DNA of 8,002 nt. Source: Roseburia sp. (GTDB taxonomy: Bacteria > Bacillota > Clostridia > Lachnospirales > Lachnospiraceae). Shown piece by piece: positions 1-6,093 of this stretch. The DNA lies in the NCBI GenBank assembly GCA_017626625.1, contig JAGAIK010000403.1, forward strand, positions 1-8,002. Direction: 5' to 3'. Position 1 is the first letter of the stretch; every line of letters starts with the position of its first letter. The notes below the pieces were generated by a model that saw nothing but the letters and a program-made list of their open reading frames with translations, searched no databases and was not told the DNA's origin. The translations under genes and the position numbers were made by a program.

Positions 1-1821
1 ATTTCCGAGAAAATGCGCCAGCAGATTCGGGGCTTGGACAAGGCTTCCCAAAATATTGATGACGGCACCAGCTATGTGCAGGTGGCTGACGTTGCCTTAG
101 CGGAGGTGCAGTCCATGCTTCACCGTATCAACGAGCTGAGCATTCAGGCTTCTAACGACACCAATACAGCGGCGGACCGCCTTGCCATTGATAACGAAAT
201 CCAGGACTTAAAGCAGGAAATCAACCGGATTTTCGATACGACCGAATTTAACACACAAAAAATCTGGGACACCAACGGCAATAACCAGGTGCAGATTGGA
301 ACGGAACCTGTCCCCGCCGTAACCTCAAGATATCAGAATACCTCTCAGGCATTTTCCATTTCCGAAAACAACAAATGGCTCATCGCCTCCTCCAGTTACA
401 AGGTGAGCGCCACCAAGGAGGACGGAATCCAGGTGAGCTGGACAGGCTACGACGGAAACCAGTATGCCACCACCAATATCCCCTGGCCTTCCACGGATTT
501 AGCCGGAACTACTTTAAATATCGAAGTCGGCAACTATTTGGATACTGCCACTTACCCGGCACTAGCCAATTCCGGCATTAACTTCCGGTTAAGCTACAAC
601 ATTTCGGACGTGGCAACCATGGATGACGTAGTGAATGCCATTAACGGAACTTCCTTTTCCTCCTCCACCTATGTGCCAACCATGGCAAACATGACAACCT
701 CCGACGGAACTACCCGTTCTTCCTACAGCAAAAACGGCATTTCCGTAAGTTTTTCTTCCGGCATTAACTATACGGCACAGCTTGCAGCAGACCGCATTTT
801 TCAGTTAGGATACACGGATACTGCGTTTATCGAACCCCTGACCACACAGCCGGATAATTTTAACCGCCCAGCCTCCGATACCGGAACCTGGTCCGCCGGC
901 TTTACTCTGGGTACAGCCGCAGCCAACCCGCTTTCCACCTCAAACTTTACCGGAACCGCAACCTCTTACACGACCTACTACTATGGTTTTGTCAACGAGC
1001 CAAACAATCCCGCTGTTCCGGGCACCGGCAGAAACTACTGGTGGTATCATGACCAATACGGCAACCATACCCCCTCCCACTCCCCGCAGGGCACCGGAGG
1101 AACACCGCAGTCTGTGGAAAATGCGCTGATAAATCCCGGTTCTTCCGAGTATCCGATTTCTTCCACCCAAAAAGGCGGACATATTTACGTTGCCTATTCC
1201 CTTTCGGGAAGCTATTCTGTCCCCACCGGAAATTTTTCCTCGATTGGAAACCTTACCATGACTTTAAATGTAAATCCCGACACCACTCTCGATGACGTCA
1301 AGGATTTGTTAGCCGACATTGAAACCGTAGATATTTATGCCTCCGGTCTTGGCACTGCTTATGCCGGAAGCCAGCGGGTCAACACGATCATGCTGGATAA
1401 GCCGGTTTACCAGTCGGAAATCAACCTGCATATCCAGACCAGCGACGTGGCATATGACCATATTGCCATCAATTACCGCTCCCTGCGGTTGGAAAATCTC
1501 GGACTGTCGGACACAAATACAAAAAACCGGGAGGACGCCCAGAAAGCCATCGCCTCCTCCGCAGACGCCTTAGCGATTGTGTCGGAGCAGCGCTCTCTTT
1601 TCGGAGCTTACCAGAACCGCTTAGAAGCCGCACATGCCATGGCGGAGAATACCGGAGAAAATGTGCAAAGTGCAGAATCACGGCTTCGTGACACCGATAT
1701 GGCAGAAGAAATGGTTCGTTATTCTATGGCAGACATTCTCACCCGGGCAGGGGAAGCCGTAATGGCGCAGTCTAACTCTAAGCTAAATCAGGTATTAACT
1801 TTATTGCAGTCGGTAGAATAA
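1..1821 (+). CDS. fliC: Flagellin with long hypervariable insert (5' end off window)
   Basis: This is the structural subunit of the flagellar filament, exported by the flagellar type III system and polymerised outside the cell. The frame is open from base 1. The first visible residues (ISEKMRQQIRGLDKAS) match residue 48 onward of the neighbouring flagellin, so about 47 residues are missing. Residues 1-100 of the visible part are the N-terminal D0/D1 helices (INELSIQASNDTNT). Residues from about 471 to 606 are the C-terminal D1/D0 region, with RDTDMAEEMVRYSMADI and a typical LLQS ending. The ~370 residues between are rich in Ser, Thr, Asn, Gly and Tyr and form the surface-exposed variable region. 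Two stretches in it, TMDDVVNAIN and TLDDVKDLLADI, resemble Flagellin_IN-type motifs. I see no HExxH or other catalytic motif. Many Ser/Thr would suit O-glycosylation, but that is inference. It converges on the flagellinolysin gene. Confidence 0.95.
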   Translation: MSEKMRQQIRGLDKASQNIDDGTSYVQVADVALAEVQSMLHRINELSIQASNDTNTAADRLAIDNEIQDLKQEINRIFDTTEFNTQKIWDTNGNNQVQIGTEPVPAVTSRYQNTSQAFSISENNKWLIASSSYKVSATKEDGIQVSWTGYDGNQYATTNIPWPSTDLAGTTLNIEVGNYLDTATYPALANSGINFRLSYNISDVATMDDVVNAINGTSFSSSTYVPTMANMTTSDGTTRSSYSKNGISVSFSSGINYTAQLAADRIFQLGYTDTAFIEPLTTQPDNFNRPASDTGTWSAGFTLGTAAANPLSTSNFTGTATSYTTYYYGFVNEPNNPAVPGTGRNYWWYHDQYGNHTPSHSPQGTGGTPQSVENALINPGSSEYPISSTQKGGHIYVAYSLSGSYSVPTGNFSSIGNLTMTLNVNPDTTLDDVKDLLADIETVDIYASGLGTAYAGSQRVNTIMLDKPVYQSEINLHIQTSDVAYDHIAINYRSLRLENLGLSDTNTKNREDAQKAIASSADALAIVSEQRSLFGAYQNRLEAAHAMAENTGENVQSAESRLRDTDMAEEMVRYSMADILTRAGEAVMAQSNSKLNQVLTLLQSVE

Positions 1822-1855
1822 AACATTTTTTCAAAAAACACCCGGAAATAATGAA

Positions 1856-1904
1856 ATACCTCCAAGGCAGATATGGAAAATCCCCAAATCTGCTCTGGAG
1901 GTAT
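1856..1904. terminator. Bidirectional terminator between convergent flagellin genes
   Basis: An imperfect inverted repeat has 17-nt arms at 1856-1872 and 1888-1904 (ATACCTCC...GCAGAT pairing with ATCTGC...GGAGGTAT), with two mismatches at 1865-1866 and a 15-nt loop. It lies 34 bases after the stop of the plus-strand flagellin and 2 bases after the stop of the minus-strand flagellin, so it can serve both transcripts. The T-runs are modest on both sides (CTTTAT on plus, ATTTCATTATTT on minus), so efficiency is uncertain. Confidence 0.7.
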
Positions 1905-1906
1905 CT

Positions 1907-3805
1907 TTATGCCTGCAGTAATTGCAGAATGCCTTCTTTGTTCTGGTTTGCCTGGGCTAACATGGACTGGGCTGCCTGGGCGACGATATTGGCGCTGCTG
2001 TAAGCCACCATTTCCTCCGCCATGTCAGTGTCACGTATCTTCGACTCCGCCGCCTGCGTATTTTCCGCTGTGTTTTCCAGATTGGAAATCGTTTTCTCCA
2101 GGCGGTTCTCCACCGCCCCGTAATAAGAACGGACAGCGGAAATCCCGTCAATCGCCTCATCTGCAATCGCGATAGAAGAAGTAGCTTTTTCAAAGGACAT
2201 CACATCGATGCTTCTTCCTTTGCATAATGCTCCGGAGGATACGTCATAGGTGTTGAGCGCCACATACTGTCCGCCCAGCGCTCCCACCTGCAAATATAAC
2301 ATACCGCCGCCTCCCGCTGTTCCGCCTGACCCGGTTCCGCCGCCTCCGGTTCCCGACGCCGTTCCCAAATCCGGAAACGTGAAGCTGCTGCCAAAATGAT
2401 TTTTATAGGCAGTTGTCCCTGTGTCAATCACATAGCTGGCAGTATATTTTGCATTTCCATTCAGTATATCCTCTTCCTTTACCGACAGGGCGGATGCCGC
2501 CACGGAGCCTGCACCGTCCGCCCCTCTGGCTGCAATGAAATCTTTTGTAAACTGTATGGCTCCGGCATCCTTTGCCACGTTTTTCTCAAAATCCTGATAG
2601 CTGCTGTATGCTCCGCCGGAAATATCCTGTATCACCTGGCTTAAGGTGTTTCCCGCAATCAGCTTTGACAATATAGTATTAATGCCGCTCCGCAGGCTCC
2701 CGATGCTGACCGTCCCCTGCCCGGAAGCTAACTGCCCCAGATAAAGGGTACTTAAATATCCCGCCCCGTAGGGCATGGAGGCAGTCTGCGCCAGATACGC
2801 CTTAATGTCCGCATCTGTGGAGGAAGAATTGAGGCTGTAGGAGAGCCACCCGCTGTCCCCGCTGGCAGTTTGCGCCATTCCCTCCTTAAACCATTTGGGA
2901 TAGCCCTCGGAATTTTGCCCTAACATCCCTGCCGTCAGGGTGTCCTGCATAATCAGATGAGTCATTTCATGGGCAATGGTCGCCGCCAGTTCCCCATCGT
3001 TATAATTATTGATATTATAATCGGAGGTATCCACGTTCATGGTGTATGTCATGGTGGTTTCCGCCGATGACCAGCTAATGCTTAACTGCGCAGAGGCTAA
3101 GGTATTATTTGCCCCGTCAATATTAGCAAGATTTAAGCCCACCTTTATTCCCGGCGAAGAAGCGCTCCTAAGCGCCGGGTAAGCCGTCATGATGGCATTT
3201 GCCGCCAACGCCGCCTGCTCCGCTGCATAAGCTGCGATAACCGCCGAATCCCCGGGATAATTGGTGGTATTTGCCGCTGCTCCGCTGTCCGGCGTCAGGA
3301 CATTTCCGTCCTTATCAATAAAATCCATGGTTACGGTAATGGTCTGGCTCAAACCGCCCGCCGAGCGCATGTCAAAGGGGCTGATGCCCCCTGTGGAAAA
3401 TACATGTAGCGTATTGTATTGTGTAGTGGAGGAAATCCGGTCGATTTCCAATGTCAGCCGGTCCGTTTCCTCCTGTATGGCACGGCGGTCCGCCTCCGTA
3501 TTGGTGTCATTTGCCGCCTGCACGCACAACTCCCTGCAGCGCTGCATCAGAGCGTGCATTTCTCCTAAAGCTCCCTCTGCCGTCCGGATATAGGAAACGC
3601 CGTCCCCCGCATTTTCCGCCGCCCGGTCTAGCCCGCGTATCTGCCAGCGCATTTTCTCGGAAATTGTAAGCCCCGCCGCATCGTCCGCCGAACGGTTGAT
3701 GCGGTACCCGCTTGACAGCCGTTCCGTTGATTTCTCTATTCTTTTTTTACCGATGGAAACCTGACGCGCCGCATTTGCTGCCGTCGTATTGTGCATGATT
3801 ACCAT
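1907..3805 (-). CDS. Flagellinolysin: flagellin with inserted zinc-metalloprotease domain
   Basis: This 632-aa flagellin carries a protease domain, so it should build filaments with proteolytic activity outside the cell. Residues 1 to ~137 are the N-terminal D0/D1 region (SSGYRINRSADDAAGLTISE at 31-50). Residues ~545-632 are the C-terminal region with IRDTDMAEEMVAYSSANI. Between them, about residues 155-480 form the peptidase: H279-E-M-T-H283 gives two zinc ligands and the catalytic Glu280, and W305-F-K-E308-G supplies the likely third ligand, E308, 24 residues after H283, as in gluzincins. This is the arrangement described for M9-like flagellinolysins such as that of Clostridium haemolyticum. 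A Gly-rich linker (about 482-501) leads back to the filament core. The start is the ATG at 3805, with AGGGGAAG 7 nt upstream and the flagellin-like opening MVIMHN. Cysteines at 90, 94 and 528 are unusual for flagellin. Key residues are intact; actual activity and substrate are not shown. Confidence 0.93.
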   Translation of the reverse strand: MVIMHNTTAANAARQVSIGKKRIEKSTERLSSGYRINRSADDAAGLTISEKMRWQIRGLDRAAENAGDGVSYIRTAEGALGEMHALMQRCRELCVQAANDTNTEADRRAIQEETDRLTLEIDRISSTTQYNTLHVFSTGGISPFDMRSAGGLSQTITVTMDFIDKDGNVLTPDSGAAANTTNYPGDSAVIAAYAAEQAALAANAIMTAYPALRSASSPGIKVGLNLANIDGANNTLASAQLSISWSSAETTMTYTMNVDTSDYNINNYNDGELAATIAHEMTHLIMQDTLTAGMLGQNSEGYPKWFKEGMAQTASGDSGWLSYSLNSSSTDADIKAYLAQTASMPYGAGYLSTLYLGQLASGQGTVSIGSLRSGINTILSKLIAGNTLSQVIQDISGGAYSSYQDFEKNVAKDAGAIQFTKDFIAARGADGAGSVAASALSVKEEDILNGNAKYTASYVIDTGTTAYKNHFGSSFTFPDLGTASGTGGGGTGSGGTAGGGGMLYLQVGALGGQYVALNTYDVSSGALCKGRSIDVMSFEKATSSIAIADEAIDGISAVRSYYGAVENRLEKTISNLENTAENTQAAESKIRDTDMAEEMVAYSSANIVAQAAQSMLAQANQNKEGILQLLQA

Positions 3806-3810
3806 ATTTT

Positions 3811-3818
3811 CTTCCCCT
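3811..3818 (-). promoter_or_regulatory. Shine-Dalgarno site of the flagellinolysin gene
   Basis: AGGGGAAG on the minus strand, with GGGGA 7 nt before the ATG at 3805, selects MVIMHN as the start rather than the ATG three codons later. It is the last of five GGA triplets in the preceding 40 nt of leader. Confidence 0.7.
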
Positions 3819-3832
3819 GCTTATCCTTTGTC

Positions 3833-4031
3833 AATCCCACATTCCTTTTTCCCGCGTTGTAATCTTTTTGCCGCATTTCGGGCATTTTAATTTTTCTTTT
3901 AATCCCACATTCCCTTTTCCCACATCGTAACCTTCTTGCCGCATTTCCAGACGCTTTTATTTCTCTTTTAATCCCACATTCCTTTTTCCCGCGTTGTAAT
4001 CTTTTTGCCGCATTTCGGGCATTTTAATTTT
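3833..4031 (-). repeat. Three tandem copies of the 3' end of the zinc-ribbon gene
   Basis: Three adjacent units of ~68 bp lie at 3970-4031 (62-bp core, inside the zinc-ribbon gene), 3901-3969 (69 bp) and 3833-3900 (68 bp). The outer two are identical over 62 bases (3833-3894 and 3970-4031). The middle unit differs by six substitutions over the 46 bases at its downstream end, all transitions, and is more diverged upstream. Each unit reads as a zinc knuckle followed by the same ending and a stop codon: CPKCGKKITTREKGMWD-stop in the outer two, and KCGKKVTMWEKGMWD-stop in the middle one, which has lost the first cysteine. The second and third units are untranslated leader for the flagellinolysin gene. 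Confidence 0.93.
3875..3901 (-). promoter_or_regulatory. Candidate sigma-28-like promoter inside the repeat leader
   Basis: On the minus strand TAAA (3901-3898) is followed after 15 nt by CCCGAAAT (3882-3875), a 6/8 match to the sigma-D -10 element GCCGATAT with the canonical spacing. Transcription would begin near 3868, giving a ~63-nt leader to the flagellinolysin ATG. The same -10-like sequence in the first repeat copy (4019-4012) lacks a TAAA at the right distance, and the middle copy lacks the -10, so the pair exists only at this repeat junction. The -10 half also codes for zinc-ribbon sequence (PEM/CPKC) in the parent copy, so chance is a real possibility. Confidence 0.4.
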
Positions 4032-4357
4032 ATCAGCTCGCAGTCCTCATACAGGTTTATCTCATGTTCCGTTTTTTTGTCGCAGTCGCAGGTTCTCCCA
4101 TGAAAGGAAGTTCCATCTGTAAAAAGAACCTCCGGCACTGCCTGTAACTGCCCGCAGTCCCGGCATTTCCCCAAACGGTAGCGAAAGGTCAGGTAATTTG
4201 ATTTTTTCTCCAGCGCCATTACCTTGACCGACCACAAATCCATCAAATCAAAATGGGAATAAATTCGTTTTAATTTATAATCTTTCCTCCCGCAGCCCAA
4301 GGGAAATATCTGCTGATATCCGCAGCCGGGGCAATGTACTTCACAGAGATAACCCAT
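3968..4357 (-). CDS. Cysteine-rich zinc-ribbon protein, function unknown
   Basis: This is a 129-aa soluble protein with four Cys clusters: CPGCG at residues 9-13, CRDCG near the middle, a CDC group, and CPKCGKK near the C-terminus. These could bind one or two structural zinc ions. There is no signal peptide or membrane segment, and I do not recognise a named family; a CpXC-like or generic zinc-ribbon annotation would be a guess. The ATG at 4357 has AAGGA 7 nt upstream. A strong sigma-28-type promoter lies 33 nt upstream of the start, and the flagellinolysin gene follows 162 bp downstream with no clear terminator between. That points to expression with late flagellar genes and perhaps a role in making, exporting or maturing the flagellinolysin, for example metal handling; this is inference. 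Its 3' end has been copied twice downstream. Confidence 0.8.
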   Translation of the reverse strand: MGYLCEVHCPGCGYQQIFPLGCGRKDYKLKRIYSHFDLMDLWSVKVMALEKKSNYLTFRYRLGKCRDCGQLQAVPEVLFTDGTSFHGRTCDCDKKTEHEINLYEDCELIKLKCPKCGKKITTREKGMWD

Positions 4358-4389
4358 TTCTTCTTCCTTCTCTCATGGTATTTTCATAT

Positions 4390-4417
4390 TTATCGGCTTC
4401 TTTCGCCAGCCACTTTA
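4390..4417 (-). promoter_or_regulatory. Sigma-28 (sigma-D/FliA) type flagellar promoter
   Basis: TAAAGTGG at 4417-4410 matches six of eight positions of the -35 element TAAAGTTT, and GCCGATAA at 4397-4390 is an exact -10 consensus. The gap between TAAA and GCCGATAA is 16 nt, one more than the most common spacing and within the sigma-D range. The TAA stop codon of the CgeB-like glycosyltransferase forms part of the -35 element. The predicted start of transcription is about 4383, giving a ~26-nt leader with a good ribosome site ahead of the zinc-ribbon gene. Confidence 0.8.
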
Positions 4418-5608
4418 TAAGAAGCATTCTACGAGATATTCTGCCCTGCTTTTCCACGTATGCCTTTCTTTTGCGGCAAGATATCCACAATCCGCCATCT
4501 CCTGTGTGGACTGCATATGCCCGAACAAGTCAAACAGCCGCTCCGGCAGCGCCGCCAAATCCTTCAGAGAAAACATTACCAGCTCTTTTCCGTCGGTAAA
4601 TTCCCGGCGCAGATAGGTGGAATCGTCCGTTACCACCGCACTTCCCGCCAGCATTCCGTTGAAAATCCTATCATGCGCTCCTGCCTTAAACCAGGTCATG
4701 GTATTCAGCACAATTTTACTGTCGTTCATCAGAGGCAATATCTGCGGCGCCAGCACCTTTCCGCCATAGTCCAGGCAGGGATTATCACTCCATTCGCACT
4801 GGTCCCAGCCTGTCCCGTACGCCCGCACCCGGATACCGTTTTCCACCAGGAGCCGCACTGCCTGCTCCCTGAAAAAGGAAGTGGCGTAGGAATCAAGGAA
4901 ACGCATTTTTACGGTAATTTCCTGAATACGCTGTTCTGAAATATCGTTTCGCACGCTCCGCAAATACTCTTCTATGGCAGCTTCCGTTGTTTTTTCGGGA
5001 TGGCGCACCAATTCGCCTAATACCTCCCGCGCCAACACTTCCCCGTCCACCTCCGGGATAGACGTGAAATCCGGTATCATTTTCGCCACCGTATAAATGG
5101 GGAGCGCCCCTGCATACAGTACATCTATGTTGCGCTCCGCCAGGGGCTTGTGTTTGCAGTGCAGCTCTACCCCCGCATGGGGCAGAAAATCGGTCTGCCG
5201 GATATCAGGGAAATAATGACGGATATATTTCACATGGTTGCGGTCAGTACAAAGTACAACGGAGGTGTCCGGGGCTTTCCTTAAGGGCTTTTCATAGTGA
5301 AAAGGGTGATCCATCAGAATATTCAGGTAGGGAATGCGGTAGGTCTCCCAGAGATTGCGCCCGTCGGGTAAATCCAGGTTATAGCCAAGGTTGTTGAAGG
5401 TGACAACTGCAAATTTTTCGGATAAATCCGCTTCCGCTAAGAGTTCAAGCAATGCCTGTTTGCTCTGCCTCTGCATTCCGGCATCGTACACGAAGGAACA
5501 GAAGCCCAGCTCCTCGAAAGCATTTTTTAGTTCTCCGGTAAATAAATCAAGGGTGTCGTAGACACCGATGAAGTAGATGATTGTTTTTTTCATATTTATC
5601 TTTCTCAT
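4415..5608 (-). CDS. CgeB-like glycosyltransferase
   Basis: This is a cytoplasmic 397-aa glycosyltransferase of the CgeB/Glyco_trans_1_2 kind (GT-B fold), which transfers sugar from an activated donor. The N-terminal half (residues 6-150) starts with a beta-strand/loop KKTIIYFIGVYD and includes VVTFNNLGYN and ILMDHPFHYE, like the DUF3880-type domain. The C-terminal half contains NDSKIVLNTMTWFKAGAHDR (295-314) and IFNGMLAGSAVVTDDS (315-330), the family's donor-binding region. The acceptor is not evident; the flagellin genes nearby suggest flagellin modification, which is inference. Start choice is uncertain: the ATG at 5608 has no Shine-Dalgarno but sits 10 nt after the stop of a mini-ORF, while the ATG at 5593 (MKKTII) has only a weak GAGAAAG upstream. 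The gene begins directly after a terminator-like hairpin, so its expression may depend on read-through. Confidence 0.85.
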   Translation of the reverse strand: MRKINMKKTIIYFIGVYDTLDLFTGELKNAFEELGFCSFVYDAGMQRQSKQALLELLAEADLSEKFAVVTFNNLGYNLDLPDGRNLWETYRIPYLNILMDHPFHYEKPLRKAPDTSVVLCTDRNHVKYIRHYFPDIRQTDFLPHAGVELHCKHKPLAERNIDVLYAGALPIYTVAKMIPDFTSIPEVDGEVLAREVLGELVRHPEKTTEAAIEEYLRSVRNDISEQRIQEITVKMRFLDSYATSFFREQAVRLLVENGIRVRAYGTGWDQCEWSDNPCLDYGGKVLAPQILPLMNDSKIVLNTMTWFKAGAHDRIFNGMLAGSAVVTDDSTYLRREFTDGKELVMFSLKDLAALPERLFDLFGHMQSTQEMADCGYLAAKERHTWKSRAEYLVECFL

Positions 5609-5609
5609 A

Positions 5610-5647
5610 GAAAAACCACTACAGAAATTTTCCCATAGTGGTTCTCC
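5610..5647 (-). terminator. Intrinsic terminator or attenuator before the CgeB-like gene
   Basis: On the minus strand AACCACTA (5643-5636) pairs perfectly with TAGTGGTT (5621-5614), extendable by four more pairs including two G-U, with a 14-nt loop and a T-run at 5615-5611. It starts four bases after the coiled-coil gene's stop and ends at the ATG 5608 of the glycosyltransferase. The hairpin also holds AGGAG (5648-5644), 7 nt before an ATG that opens a five-codon ORF, MGKFL (5636-5619), so it may be a translated attenuator rather than a simple terminator. Confidence 0.7.
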
Positions 5648-5650
5648 TCA

Positions 5651-5989
5651 TTAGCTAATTGCCAGATGTGCCTGAAGGTTTCTTTTATGTTCCAATAAAA
5701 TTCTATGTACCCGCTGAACTTCATCATAAATTCCATTGTCCATATCCTTAAGTTCGACAATGTCTTTTTCCACTCTGTCCAATCGGGCATCCATCGATTC
5801 CACTTTCGTCTCGACCTTTTCCAGGCGGGCATCCATCGATTCCACTTTCGTCTCGACCTTTTTTAAACGCATATCTATAGATTTGACCTCTGTTTCCATG
5901 CGCCCCATCGTGACTTCCATTTTCTCCATTCGAATGTCCATGGAACTAACCTTCTCAACGAGAAAATCCAACTTTTGTTCTGTATTCAT
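5651..5989 (-). CDS. Small heptad-repeat coiled-coil protein
   Basis: This 112-aa protein is predicted to be almost entirely one long alpha-helical coiled coil from about residue 5 to 85. Heptads carry Met, Val, Ile or Leu at core positions and Lys/Glu elsewhere. Two nearly identical 14-residue units occur, RLKKVETKVESMDA (41-54) and RLEKVETKVESMDA (55-68), followed by a related RLDRVEKDIVELKD. The last ~30 residues (VQRVHRILLEHKRNLQAHLA) are a basic helix. There is no signal peptide, membrane segment or enzymatic motif, and I cannot assign a function; it might be a scaffold or oligomeriser. The start at 5989 has AGGAAG 6 nt upstream. It sits between two glycosyltransferase genes on the same strand and is followed at once by a terminator-like hairpin, so it may be a self-contained insertion into this cluster. 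Similar short coiled-coil hypotheticals are common in Clostridia. Confidence 0.78.
   Translation of the reverse strand: MNTEQKLDFLVEKVSSMDIRMEKMEVTMGRMETEVKSIDMRLKKVETKVESMDARLEKVETKVESMDARLDRVEKDIVELKDMDNGIYDEVQRVHRILLEHKRNLQAHLAIS
5784..5862 (-). repeat. 42-bp tandem repeat within the coiled-coil gene
   Basis: Bases 5784-5820 and 5826-5862 are 37 identical bases at a 42-bp period, encoding consecutive KVETKVESMDARL units. A period of 14 codons is two heptads, so gain or loss of units would keep both frame and coiled-coil register. The identity in third positions suggests a recent duplication. Confidence 0.9.
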
Positions 5990-6093
5990 AAAAATCTTCC
6001 TTTCTCTCTCCCTTAAAATAAAGCTAGCATATCTCTCCTACCCTGTCCATAGTACAATTTCACCAAAGATTTTGGAAGAATTTTATTTTCAGA

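Noticed and set aside
1681..1705. Sigma-28 -10-like ACCGATAT in the first flagellin
   Set aside because: It is the codons for the conserved DTDMAEE motif, and no TAAA is positioned upstream.
1873..2175. Plus-strand ORF with GGAGG 7 nt before an internal ATG at 1909
   Set aside because: The GGAGG is part of the terminator arm, and the ORF is antisense to the conserved flagellinolysin C-terminus with a Pro/Cys-rich composition unlike a real protein.
3806..3834. Sigma-A-like TTGACA, 17 nt, GAAAAT on the minus strand before the flagellinolysin
   Set aside because: The -10 is poor and abuts the start codon, leaving no room for a leader with the ribosome site.
3833..4036. CRISPR-like array
   Set aside because: There are only three units with no unique spacers, and they are copies of a coding 3' end rather than palindromic repeats.
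4460..4939. 159-aa plus-strand ORF
   Set aside because: It is antisense to the conserved donor-binding half of the CgeB-like glycosyltransferase, with no ribosome site or recognisable motif.
5990..6093. Promoter or terminator in the gap between the GT2 and coiled-coil genes
   Set aside because: Only a 5-bp stem (6064-6076) and weak -10-like TACTAT and TATGCT were seen, with no acceptable -35; the gap shows nothing firm beyond the AGGAAG ribosome site.
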